A program made the translations under genes and the position numbers. A stretch of DNA of 35,680 nucleotides, taken from positions 1 to 35,680 of the IMG/VR virus record IMGVR_UViG_3300045972_000082; one strand, given 5' to 3'. Within the stretch, counting starts at the first letter, position 1, and each line of letters begins with the position of its first letter. The notes under the pieces are model-generated. The model saw only the letters and a program-made list of their open reading frames with translations, did not search any database and was not told the origin of the DNA. Below are positions 27,010 through 34,827 of this stretch, piece after piece. The stretch comes from a virus.

Positions 27010-28713
27010 TTATTGTGGTATTACCGGATTATCTATCGTTAATTTGTCCACTAAATTTCTATTGATGTCCTCAATTCTTTTGCTAATATCGGGCTGTCTG
27101 TTTGATATTTCCAATTCAACGTATTCGGGGTGGTAAGTAATTTTTTGTATCTGCAAAACTGTTCCAGCGCTGTTCGTAATATCAAAATCCCAAGCGTCCA
27201 CGTCCCATATAATAGCGTCCCATAAATTGTCCGACTTTGATGTTGCGTTGAAAATTTTGCAAGTATCCCCGACTTTAATGCTCTCAATGTCGTATCCCGT
27301 CCCGTCGTTTCCAGCGTTGTCCGTAACCCTAATAGTAATGCGTATTTCGGGACTTGCCATTTTGTTCAAAATCGTATTTGCCATAATGTCCGCCGTAGCA
27401 ACATTGGTTACGCGCTCGTCAACAATCTTTTGGGTATATCTTTTATAAGCAGAAACACTCCCCGAATTGTTATATTTTTTGTAAAAATTCTTTCCCTTAA
27501 AATAAATATAATTAACAATGTTTTCCAAGCGTTTTTCCTGCCTGTAATAACTTACGTTTCTCCCAATATGAAACTTGTGCGCTACCGCACCACTCTTTGG
27601 TTTCAAATAAATCTTGCTGTCAGCGCCCAAATAAAAATACCAATCCATAGGGCATAACTCAATGATTTTTTTTACTGCCTCCTGCACTGTCGCTGTATTG
27701 TAATCGTAAGAAACAACTGTCCCTGTTAAATCAACTGTCCCCGCTCCGTAAGTTGCTACTCCTCCTTGCGCCACAAATTTGTCCAAAATATCTTTCAATA
27801 TATTGCTCGGGTCTTGGCTAAGGTATTTTAAATTAGTAGCCCCTATGCGTGAAAATGCCACACCCTCAAATAATCTTAATTTGCCAATAACAAAAAGATT
27901 AGCGCCGTTATTCGCGGAAACATTTATTTGATAATATTTGTAAGTGTTATCATTATTTATTTCAAATTCTCGCCATTCTGCGTCGCCCCAATTTTGGTGA
28001 TTAACTTGGGTATCCAATACAGTCCAAGTTGAGCCGTCGTTGCTTCCCTCCAATGTCCACGCTTTGGGTGCTTGGTCTGCATATGCTTGGCGGTCTTGCC
28101 CTAAGCCCAAAACTGAATATTTTTTAACCATTTTTCCTGTCGTGCCCAAATAAATTCTAAGCCACCCCGTGGTCGTGCCAGTGTTAGAAGCGTAAATTTC
28201 AGTCGCCGTAAACACATTTGAAAACGCCCTATAAGCGTCATACCCCGCCAGCGTCGTCTGTGCGGAGGCAACAAAAGGGCTTGGCGCATTGTTGGCAGTC
28301 ATTATGGAAATAAGGTTAGCGCTAAATCCATTGCCATAAATCAAACTATCAATGCCTGTCCCGTCGCCCTCCAATAAGTAGCGGTTAAGTTCCCACCAAA
28401 ATCCCGACAATGAAATATCCACTGTTTCCGTCCCGCCGTCCACAATCGGCTCATAACTTGCAATAAATCCCGTGTAAATAAGCACCCCATTTATTGGCTG
28501 GTCAATATCAACACAATAAACTTTCACAATGTTGCCGTGCTTCACGTCCAAGTTTTCTCCAAAGTTTGAAACGCTCCGTGCCAGTGTAACTCTCATTTCC
28601 GACAAACTCCCGTTTATAACTGTTGAAAAAGTGGGGACAGTAATCACGTCCGCCCAAGTTTGAATGTAAACATTCGTGTCGCTGTAAATTTTATACAGGT
28701 ATTTTTTCTTCAT
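27010..28713 (-). CDS. Tail-associated (Tal/baseplate hub) protein with discoidin-like insert
   Basis: 567 residues. The first ~120 residues (RVTLARSVSNFGENLDVKHGNIVKVYC, SLSGFWWELNRYLL) and the last ~280 (LKYLSQDPSNILKDILDKFV, EAVKKIIELCPMDWYFYLG, then long beta stretches ending in IEDINRNLVDKL) are of the siphovirus Tal/gp18-like type, the central hub at the tail tip. Residues ~145-285 look like an F5/8 type C (discoidin) domain inserted between them: AYRAFSNVF, WLRIYLG, KAWTLEGSNDGSTWTVLDTQ, YYQINVSANNG, LRLFEG. That would bind carbohydrate on the host surface. Start shares 1 base with the Dit stop. Confidence 0.8.
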   Translation of the reverse strand: MKKKYLYKIYSDTNVYIQTWADVITVPTFSTVINGSLSEMRVTLARSVSNFGENLDVKHGNIVKVYCVDIDQPINGVLIYTGFIASYEPIVDGGTETVDISLSGFWWELNRYLLEGDGTGIDSLIYGNGFSANLISIMTANNAPSPFVASAQTTLAGYDAYRAFSNVFTATEIYASNTGTTTGWLRIYLGTTGKMVKKYSVLGLGQDRQAYADQAPKAWTLEGSNDGSTWTVLDTQVNHQNWGDAEWREFEINNDNTYKYYQINVSANNGANLFVIGKLRLFEGVAFSRIGATNLKYLSQDPSNILKDILDKFVAQGGVATYGAGTVDLTGTVVSYDYNTATVQEAVKKIIELCPMDWYFYLGADSKIYLKPKSGAVAHKFHIGRNVSYYRQEKRLENIVNYIYFKGKNFYKKYNNSGSVSAYKRYTQKIVDERVTNVATADIMANTILNKMASPEIRITIRVTDNAGNDGTGYDIESIKVGDTCKIFNATSKSDNLWDAIIWDVDAWDFDITNSAGTVLQIQKITYHPEYVELEISNRQPDISKRIEDINRNLVDKLTIDNPVIPQ

Positions 28714-29477
28714 TATAAATATTTTTTGTAATAGTCAATGTCCATTTTGTATGTCGCTGTTGTGCAAATAACGTCTGTCTGCCAAACATTGTTCCCAATT
28801 ATAAGCGACGGGAAAATTCCCGTGTAATCTTTTTCCACGGCGTTGAGTGTAACCTTTTTATTTTCCGTGTCAAAAACAAGCACGTCATTGACTGCAATTG
28901 TTCCCGTATATGTAATTTTGCTCCCGTTTACCAATAAACTCACAGCGCTAATTCCCGCTTGCGCTGTAAAAGTCAGTTTAAATGTCGGCTGTGGGTACGC
29001 TGTTCCTCCAATCGTTATGCTTGAAACGTAACTTGGTACGGCAGTCGTAGCTGGTATCGCAAGTGTTTGCTGGTTTGTCGCTGTAATATCCTCGCCCACT
29101 CCGCTTGGAATAATAAAAGAAACAGTAAAAGGCGCATAATTCAAGTGGAAAAACTGCCTGTTTATTTGCGTAGCGTTGGCTGTTGCCTTGTATCGGCGTG
29201 TTCCTCCTGCGTAATCAATATCCAAATTTTTTAATTCCCTGCTCATTAACTCCTTGAATGTATCAATTTTATTTTCCAAATCAGCCGGAGAACTCCCCGT
29301 GATGTTTCCCTCAATCTGTATTATTTTGCTTTGGTAATTTGTGTCTACAATAATACTGCCTCGCTCTCGCGCCAAAGAAAAACTTAAAATATCACGAGGC
29401 GCAGTTTCCTCGTGGTTTATTCCCTTTATTCCATAGGGCGAACTATTCAATCCAACATTGTCAAATGTAATGTTCAT
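28713..29477 (-). CDS. Distal tail protein (Dit)
   Basis: 254 residues. MNITFDNVGLNSSPYGIKGINH, then RDILSFSLARERGSIIVDTNYQSKIIQIEGNITGSS and LENKIDTFKELMSRE are typical of the siphovirus tail component / Dit N-terminal ring domain. The second half is beta rich (TFKLTFTAQAGISAVSLLVNGSKI, VVVFDTENKKVTLN-like), the galectin-like attachment domain. It forms a hexameric ring joining tail tube and baseplate. Located directly after the tape measure and before Tal, the canonical order. Confidence 0.85.
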   Translation of the reverse strand: MNITFDNVGLNSSPYGIKGINHEETAPRDILSFSLARERGSIIVDTNYQSKIIQIEGNITGSSPADLENKIDTFKELMSRELKNLDIDYAGGTRRYKATANATQINRQFFHLNYAPFTVSFIIPSGVGEDITATNQQTLAIPATTAVPSYVSSITIGGTAYPQPTFKLTFTAQAGISAVSLLVNGSKITYTGTIAVNDVLVFDTENKKVTLNAVEKDYTGIFPSLIIGNNVWQTDVICTTATYKMDIDYYKKYL

Positions 29478-29478
29478 A

Positions 29479-31095
29479 TTATCGTATGCCTAATGATGTT
29501 AATTCTTGTCGCCTATTTATTGCTTGTTGAATTTCCGCAATCAAACTTGCCTTGTCGCCGATAACTGCCCCGCTAAAATTAAAATTAAATATCATACTGT
29601 TGTTATTGGTGCTTCTGCCTCCTCCGTTTTTTTCAATGTTCCCACTATTCGTTGGCGTAAAAACTTCTGGACCGTGTTCGCCGACAATATAACTTTTCCC
29701 GCGCATAACAGTACCACCCGTTGCGTGGTTTTCGTTGTTCTTGCTCTCGTTTTTTTTATCGTTCCACCTATTCCAAAGGTCTACAATTTTGCCAAATGAC
29801 TCCGTGAGCCAACTAATTCCCTGCTGTATTTTGCCATAAACATTATCCCAAGCACTTGCGAATGGCGAAAATATAACTCTGAAAATACCACCCAAAACAC
29901 TTTGCAATCCTTGCCACATAATCTTTATGCCGTCCACCGCCGTTTTCCAATCTCCCGTAATTCCCATTGTTAATACCGTGACTAATCCCTTTATAATTCC
30001 TACCACCCCCGAAAATATCTGCACAAAGCCCGTGATTACGTTCGCAATAATTTTAAAAGTTGTTGTAAAAATCCAACCAATAGCAACAATCGCACCCATT
30101 AAAACTACACCAAAAAATACAGCCATAATTTTTAACTCTGGCATAATCGGCATAAGCGCATTTTTCATAGTAGTAAATGCGTCCATTGCAGTATTTTTTA
30201 TACTCATAAGCATAGGCTCAAAAGTAACTTTCAAAAACTGCCAAACAACATTTGTGTCTGAAAAAAATCCTTGTATGCCCTCCCTCATTCTCGTCCACCC
30301 CGACATTGTCACTTCGGGTATATTCATTTCTGAAAGTTTATTTGCAATGTCTGATATTTTATTAAACATTGGCACTAAGGCGTTTGTCAGCATACCTCCC
30401 ACGGCTTCTTGTGCGTCGCCGAATGCGTTTTTAAGTTGTATAACTTTTCCTGCTGGGGTGTTTCCCAGCGCCTTGTTCAATTCTCCGTAATTTTGCGAAA
30501 GTATTTTTACCATTTCACTCGCTTTCTTTTCTTCTGTGCCTGTCTGCATTATTTTCTTTTGTGTGTCGCTCAAAGTTACGCCGTATTTTGAAAGCGCGCC
30601 AACCTGCCCTGTCATTACTTTTCCTGCAAGGTTGTTAATAGTGACCATTGTTTCCTGCGAAACATTGTAGCCGTCCAACTGTACCGCCATATCTGCAATT
30701 TTTGGTGTCAAAGTTTCAATTGTTTTTGCTTGCAAACCAAAAGTAGCCAACTGTGATTGACCTGCTGTAATAACGTCGCCCTCAATAACGCCCACTCTTT
30801 GCAACGCTGTCGCTTGCCTCCCCAGCGCTTCCACGTGTTCCAGTGTATTTCCTTTGACTGTTAAAAGGTTTTTGCTTAATTTTATAGTAGCCATTTCTGC
30901 GTCGGCGTACGCTTTCATTGAAGCAATACCAAAAGCAACAGTAGCGCCTCCAACTGCGAGTAGCGCCACCCCTGCAACTTTTGCCATTTTCCCAATAGTA
31001 CCAAAAGTTTTATTGACACTATTTCCCAAGCCAGTCATTGTAGCGCTGGCGTTATCCTTTGCGTCAATTATTATCTCTAATTTTTTATCAGCCAT
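29479..31095 (-). CDS. Tail tape measure protein
   Basis: 538 residues. N-terminal KLEIIIDAKDNASATMTGLG is the usual tape measure beginning, then a helical part with TGQVGALSKYGVTLSDTQKKIM, membrane-like hydrophobic stretches (MAVFFGVVLMGAIVAIGWIF; FSGVVGIIKGLVTVLT) and a C-terminal GGTVMRGKSYIVGEHGPEVFTP motif. By the rule of about 0.15 nm per residue it predicts a tail near 80 nm. Overlaps the frameshift product of the chaperone gene by 8 bases. Confidence 0.93.
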   Translation of the reverse strand: MADKKLEIIIDAKDNASATMTGLGNSVNKTFGTIGKMAKVAGVALLAVGGATVAFGIASMKAYADAEMATIKLSKNLLTVKGNTLEHVEALGRQATALQRVGVIEGDVITAGQSQLATFGLQAKTIETLTPKIADMAVQLDGYNVSQETMVTINNLAGKVMTGQVGALSKYGVTLSDTQKKIMQTGTEEKKASEMVKILSQNYGELNKALGNTPAGKVIQLKNAFGDAQEAVGGMLTNALVPMFNKISDIANKLSEMNIPEVTMSGWTRMREGIQGFFSDTNVVWQFLKVTFEPMLMSIKNTAMDAFTTMKNALMPIMPELKIMAVFFGVVLMGAIVAIGWIFTTTFKIIANVITGFVQIFSGVVGIIKGLVTVLTMGITGDWKTAVDGIKIMWQGLQSVLGGIFRVIFSPFASAWDNVYGKIQQGISWLTESFGKIVDLWNRWNDKKNESKNNENHATGGTVMRGKSYIVGEHGPEVFTPTNSGNIEKNGGGRSTNNNSMIFNFNFSGAVIGDKASLIAEIQQAINRRQELTSLGIR

Positions 31096-31587
31096 TTTTT
31101 TGCTTTTTTACTTCTGCTCTTAAATAAAGTATAGCCGTCTGCACAAACCAAATCGGTTGTGCCTCGTATTCTTGGAAAGTCCAACCCATATACTTGCAAA
31201 TATTCACAATAGCGACTTCTTCGCACGCCTCAACCGCGCGTCCCTCGCATATATTCTTAAATTGCCACTCTATTTCGTTTTTTTTTCCTCGCTTAGCCCG
31301 TTCACAATGTCATTGGCTTTGTTCACAATCTCTTGGTAATCCTCTTGGCGTAATCCCTCCACTGCCTGTAAAATATTTTCCCTTTCTCCTGCAACCGAAG
31401 TCACAATAGTTTCAAGCATTTTGTCCTGCACTTTCATAAATACCTTGGGGTCATTGGCTTTCAACGAATTGCTCTCGCCCATTTCCGCTCCCGCTAAAAA
31501 TAATTCCTGTATTTTTTTAAATTCCCCTCCCGTAATATAATCCTTAACCTCAATTTCCACTTGTCCAACCTTTGTTTTGAAAATCAT
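31088..31587 (-). CDS. Tail assembly chaperone GT fusion by -1 frameshift
   Basis: Extended form of the gene at 31270-31587. The zero-frame stops after EEKKTK. A -1 slip on A9 (31278-31286) continues as EEKKNEIEWQFKNICEGRAV, then EVAIVNICKYMGWTFQEYEAQPIWFVQTAILYLRAEVKKQ, ending at a TGA (31088-31090) that overlaps the tape measure start. This reproduces the lambda G/GT layout: slippery run, extension of about 65 residues rich in aromatic residues, end at the tape measure. Confidence 0.82.
31270..31587 (-). CDS. Tail assembly chaperone (G-like)
   Basis: 105 residues in the zero frame. FKTKVGQVEIEVKDYITGGEFKKIQELFL with a beta N-terminus and helical rest (SVAGERENILQAVEGLRQEDYQEIVNKANDIVNGLSEE). 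It lies between the tail tube and tape measure genes and carries A9 at its end. Expected to bind the tape measure during tail assembly. Function called from position and frameshift. Confidence 0.8.
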   Translation of the reverse strand: MIFKTKVGQVEIEVKDYITGGEFKKIQELFLAGAEMGESNSLKANDPKVFMKVQDKMLETIVTSVAGERENILQAVEGLRQEDYQEIVNKANDIVNGLSEEKKTK

Positions 31588-31610
31588 TGCTTTGTTTTTT
31601 AAATAATTAC

Positions 31611-32573
31611 TTAGTAAGAAGTTTGCGTATTTGTCAGCACAATATCCAGCATTTTGCTGTCTGCCAATGAATAATGTCCCTTAAATTTAATCGTCTGTTT
31701 CACAATGTCTTTGTTTCCTCCCGAAACACTCAAATCCTGCAAGGAAACTTTTGCCAAAGTAATAACAATTGTCGGTGCGCTGGAAGCGCCAATAGTCACG
31801 CTTGGATTTGTAATTATAAGTTGCAACGCTTGCAGTGTTCCTGCTTCATAGGCAGTTTTGAAAGTTGCAAGGTCTTTGTATTCTGCTTCAATATTCCCCT
31901 CCACTTTAAATTCTTGGTTGTAAATTTCAATCGGGTCAATTGAGCCAATCGCCATTTCCTCGTTTAGTCCTTTATCTATTGAGAGTTCAATACTGCGTAC
32001 CGGAATTGCGCTTACTCCTGCAAGCCCCGCAATGTTGCTCGCTAGTTTCATTGTGGCGTGCTTGGCAACAAATTCATTTTCAGTAACATAGGCGGGAGTA
32101 TTTGAAGAAGTTGCGCCCTTTTTAGCCATAAGCGTCACTGCATATTCCACAAATTTTTCAACCTGCACATTTATTTTTAATGATTTTACCATTGCCAATG
32201 CGTAAGAAACTTGTTCCACTGCGTTTTTAATTTCAACTGTCAACGACTGGTGTATATTCGTTTGTGCCAATGTAAAAGTGTGGTTGTAGGCGGTGGTTTC
32301 TTTTACTGCGCTTGCGACTGTTCCCAGCGCTCCCAAAAGAATAAGTCCAAAAGATTTATCCCGAACTTTCCCTTTAATTTCCCCCTCTGACATTTGCTTT
32401 ACAATAACTGCGTCGGAACTGTCCGTGATTATTCCAAAACTTTCGTCATTGTTTTCGTAAGTCATGCTATCGTCAATGCTAACGTCCTCCTTGGGTATCC
32501 AAAAAGTTGGCACGGCAACTGTGCCTCTCGCGGTTTCTTTTGCAATTCCTACTTGTATTTGTCGTCCAATCAT
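31611..32573 (-). CDS. Major tail tube protein
   Basis: 320 residues. MIGRQIQVGIAKETARGTVAVPTFWIPKEDVSIDD, then QMSEGEIKGKVRDKSFGLILLGALGT, HTFTLAQTNIHQSLTVEIKN, and near the end TIKFKGHYSLADSKM. The opening G-K/R-x-I-Q-V-G-I-A-K-E-T-A-R-G-T is the usual start of a siphovirus tail tube protein family. It polymerises as hexameric rings around the tape measure. Position just before the chaperone gene fits. Confidence 0.88.
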   Translation of the reverse strand: MIGRQIQVGIAKETARGTVAVPTFWIPKEDVSIDDSMTYENNDESFGIITDSSDAVIVKQMSEGEIKGKVRDKSFGLILLGALGTVASAVKETTAYNHTFTLAQTNIHQSLTVEIKNAVEQVSYALAMVKSLKINVQVEKFVEYAVTLMAKKGATSSNTPAYVTENEFVAKHATMKLASNIAGLAGVSAIPVRSIELSIDKGLNEEMAIGSIDPIEIYNQEFKVEGNIEAEYKDLATFKTAYEAGTLQALQLIITNPSVTIGASSAPTIVITLAKVSLQDLSVSGGNKDIVKQTIKFKGHYSLADSKMLDIVLTNTQTSY

Positions 32574-32580
32574 ATAATTT

Positions 32581-32742
32581 TTACTTATTTTTAATTATTA
32601 CTTTCTCGCTTATTTGCTTTAGTTTTTTTTCTGCGTCCTCTTGACTTTCTGCTTCCACGACACGACCACTATCGGGGAAAAAATATTTGTCTTTTGTTGG
32701 CACAAGCATTTTGCGCTTGCTAAATTCCTTGTCATTATACAT
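32581..32742 (-). CDS. Micro-protein between tail terminator and tail tube genes
   Basis: 53 residues: MYNDKEFSKRKMLVPTKDKYFFPDSGRVVEAESQEDAEKKLKQISEKVIIKNK. Beta start then a charged helix, similar in layout to the small head-region protein at 34532. Leader AAAAAAAATATG without Shine-Dalgarno. Not recognised; small proteins here can be tail completion factors. Fills a 170-base gap. Confidence 0.58.
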   Translation of the reverse strand: MYNDKEFSKRKMLVPTKDKYFFPDSGRVVEAESQEDAEKKLKQISEKVIIKNK

Positions 32743-32752
32743 ATTTTTTTTA

Positions 32753-33175
32753 TTAAATAGTTTCGCTTTTATTACACTCCAATTTAATTTCCGTGTATCT
32801 CACAATCCCCGTCGGGCTGTCCCACTGTCCCCAAATTGCCGGAACTGCATTGCAGAAGTCGCATACCCCACCCAATGTAAAATCCTCGTCAAAATCTGCG
32901 ATAATCGTTTCTGAAAGGGCAATTAAAATATCCAGCGCTCCCTCTCCCGTCATACTCTGCGCCTCCTGCCACAAAACAATCCTATAAATGTATTTGCGCA
33001 AATTCTGTGTCGTAGTTTCGTAGTCGCTTTCCTCTGCGCTCGGCTCAAATGTCGCAACAGGATAGCCCCCAAAGTCCGTGCGGTGTTCTGCGTAAACCTC
33101 CTTAATCGGCAACCCCTCGCCACAATGCGCCAATAATTTTTCTTTAATTTTCGCTCTAATTGCTGTTTGGCTCAT
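32753..33175 (-). CDS. Tail terminator-like (neck) protein
   Basis: 140 residues. MSQTAIRAKIKEKLLAHCG, FGGYPVATFEPSAEESDYETT, YIYRIVLWQEAQSM, ALDILIALSETIIADFDED: the alpha/beta order of HK97/lambda gpU-like tail terminators. Two Cys (GVCDFCNAVP) near the end are unusual but may be structural. Overlaps the HK97 gp10-like gene by 4 bases. Assignment from position plus fold pattern. Confidence 0.68.
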   Translation of the reverse strand: MSQTAIRAKIKEKLLAHCGEGLPIKEVYAEHRTDFGGYPVATFEPSAEESDYETTTQNLRKYIYRIVLWQEAQSMTGEGALDILIALSETIIADFDEDFTLGGVCDFCNAVPAIWGQWDSPTGIVRYTEIKLECNKSETI

Positions 33176-33615
33176 ATTTCGTTTATTGTTTTATTGATTG
33201 CGTCCGTAAATTGTTGCTCCGCGTATTTCAAATTGCTCTCCAACGCCTTGTATAAAAATGGATTTGCCTTTGTCCCGTGCCTTGCAATGCTCCTAGCCAC
33301 CAAAAATGGCGGTATGCCGTGTCTGTTCGCCCAAGGGGTAACTGCGCTTATTGGTGGCATATGCGGGCGTGTGCCGTCGTGTACGTACAATGCGTAGTCT
33401 TGTCCGCTCTCCAAACTCCCTTTTAACGTCCCAATCTCCACTCTCCAATTCGCTTTCAGTCCTCCTTGGTCTTTGGGCGCGTTCTGCCTTGCGTCCCGTT
33501 CTATGCTTGTCAGCGTCTTTCGTATGGCTGTGTTAATGTTCCTTGTCGCAATAGTCGGGAATTTTTTCAGCGCGTCCCTCAATTTTTCAATCCCCACTAT
33601 TTTCAGCGTAATCAT
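33172..33615 (-). CDS. HK97 gp10-like neck protein
   Basis: 147 residues. KIVGIEKLRDALKKFPTIATRNINTAIRKTLTSIERDARQNAPKDQGGLKANW, ALYVHDGTRPHMPPISAVTPWANRHG and a helical C-terminus match the HK97 gp10-like family (tail completion or neck protein). Strongly recognisable from the R-D-A-R-Q-N-A-P-K-D-Q-G core. Overlaps both neighbours by 4 bases. Confidence 0.85.
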   Translation of the reverse strand: MITLKIVGIEKLRDALKKFPTIATRNINTAIRKTLTSIERDARQNAPKDQGGLKANWRVEIGTLKGSLESGQDYALYVHDGTRPHMPPISAVTPWANRHGIPPFLVARSIARHGTKANPFLYKALESNLKYAEQQFTDAINKTINEI

Positions 33616-33914
33616 AATTTTTTCTTAGTCAGCGCAATAACTTTAAAATCAAAACTACCCATTCTTTTTATTTTTATTCCGCTCGCTTCATAATGCTCTC
33701 CGTCCACAATAATCTTATCCGTAGGCACAATATCTTTGCTCGCTTCAACAAACAACTGGAAGCCCTCGCCGTACTGCAATGAATTTACCTGCCCGTACTT
33801 TTCGTCCCGTTGATTTAAAAATCCTTTACCGGAAAGAAAGTCAGCGTAAGCGGATTTTCCTGCGGTCTGCACCAATCGTTGCGTTGCGTATGATGTCGTA
33901 AAAAAACTTTGCAT
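33612..33914 (-). CDS. Head closure / head-tail joining protein
   Basis: 100 residues: a first helical part (FTTSYATQRLVQTAGKSAYADFLSG), then beta strands (FQLFVEASKDIVPTDKIIVDGEHYEASGIKIKRMGSFDFKVIALT) like the stopper or head-closure family. Located between the connector and the gp10-like gene. Fold inferred from pattern and position. Confidence 0.68.
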   Translation of the reverse strand: MQSFFTTSYATQRLVQTAGKSAYADFLSGKGFLNQRDEKYGQVNSLQYGEGFQLFVEASKDIVPTDKIIVDGEHYEASGIKIKRMGSFDFKVIALTKKKL

Positions 33915-33918
33915 ATTT

Positions 33919-34464
33919 TTAAACCGCTATTGTTAAATAATTGTCCAACACGTCTTTTTGCATTGGTGTTAGTTCGGTTAGCCACGTAACGCTTGCCACG
34001 TCAAATCTTTCATTCGCCTTTCCTTGCGCGTGCCTCTGCTCAAATTCCTTTGCAACCAATTGCGTTGCCAAAAGTGATAAATCAAATGGCACTTGTGTAA
34101 ACCCTGCCTTGTAAGTCACTCTCACGTTTTGGTGAAAGGCGGGAAACATTCCCAAAATAGTTCCAACAACTGTGTTCACAACATAATTTACTGCGGGTAT
34201 CACAACCCAATTCGGCGTTGACTGCATACTGTTGTTGTACTCCACGCTCGTAACTTCCAGCACTGGATAATGTCGCAATACCAAATTGCCGTATCCTTGC
34301 CCGTCGTGTATTTCAATAATCTCTTTTGTCCCGTCAAATTTTCTATTCGTCGCGCTCTCAATGTAAGCAGAAACGCTTAAAATCATAGCGCTCAAAAATG
34401 CGTCGTCCGTTGTGTCGTCTTTACCCAAAAAACTTTTCACGTTGGCTAATGTTGTAAGTTCCAT
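33919..34464 (-). CDS. Head-tail connector (gp6-like)
   Basis: 181 residues. MELTTLANVKSFLGKDDTTDDAFLSAMILSVSAYIESATNRKF is the classical beginning of gp6-like head-tail connectors; the rest (RVTYKAGFTQVPFDLSLLATQLVAKEFEQRH, TPMQKDVLDNYL) completes the helical adaptor. It docks under the portal ring. First gene after the hairpin at 34482-34521. Confidence 0.86.
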   Translation of the reverse strand: MELTTLANVKSFLGKDDTTDDAFLSAMILSVSAYIESATNRKFDGTKEIIEIHDGQGYGNLVLRHYPVLEVTSVEYNNSMQSTPNWVVIPAVNYVVNTVVGTILGMFPAFHQNVRVTYKAGFTQVPFDLSLLATQLVAKEFEQRHAQGKANERFDVASVTWLTELTPMQKDVLDNYLTIAV

Positions 34465-34481
34465 AAAATAATTTGTTTAAT

Positions 34482-34521
34482 ACTGTTCGGCAGGGAAACA
34501 AAGAAAACCCTAGCGAACAGT
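34482..34521 (-). other. Intergenic hairpin before connector gene
   Basis: ACTGTTCG (34482-34489) / CGAACAGT (34514-34521), 8 bp perfect, with AGGG / CCCT inside after a 2-base mismatch. No U-tract. One of several structural-operon hairpins without terminator tails. Confidence 0.6.
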
Positions 34522-34531
34522 TCAAAACCGA

Positions 34532-34723
34532 CTATTTAATCTCGGCTTCTGCTTCTGCTTTTTCTCTTGCTACTCTTTCCTTTTTTGTTTCTTCTTTTGC
34601 TTCCGCAAGGTATTCAACGCCGTATGCCTCTGCTACTTCTACTTCGCATTCCACTTCACTGCCTTTTTCAAAGACAACTCCGTTTATGGATACTGGGTTT
34701 TCAACCACAATATATTTTGCCAT
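34532..34723 (-). CDS. Small head-region protein
   Basis: 63 residues: MAKYIVVENPVSINGVVFEKGSEVECEVEVAEAYGVEYLAEAKEE then a highly charged helix (TKKERVAREKAEAEAEIK). A beta N-terminus and acidic/basic helix are typical of small proteins between capsid and connector genes in phages. Exact family not recognised with confidence. Flanked on both sides by hairpins (34482-34521, 34752-34808), so its RNA segment could be separately processed. Confidence 0.65.
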   Translation of the reverse strand: MAKYIVVENPVSINGVVFEKGSEVECEVEVAEAYGVEYLAEAKEETKKERVAREKAEAEAEIK

Positions 34724-34751
34724 TTTTTTTATTCTTTATTTAATTACTGAC

Positions 34752-34808
34752 CCCCATTAGGGGTGGCTACTGCTTAACCAGCCGAAGCCAATTGAAGCAA
34801 GTAGCCAC
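34752..34808 (-). other. Long hairpin with UUCG loop after capsid gene
   Basis: GTGGCTACTGCTT (34763-34775) / AAGCAAGTAGCCAC (34795-34808), 13 bp with one bulge; the top continues as AATTGGC / GCTGGTT with G-U pairs closed by a UUCG tetraloop (minus strand). Immediately after it, CCCC / GGGG (34752-34763) forms a second small hairpin sharing one base. No U-tract, 19 bases after the capsid stop. Likely a stabiliser or partial barrier on the abundant capsid mRNA. Confidence 0.72.
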
Positions 34809-34827
34809 ATATTGAAACTCGCAAGGT

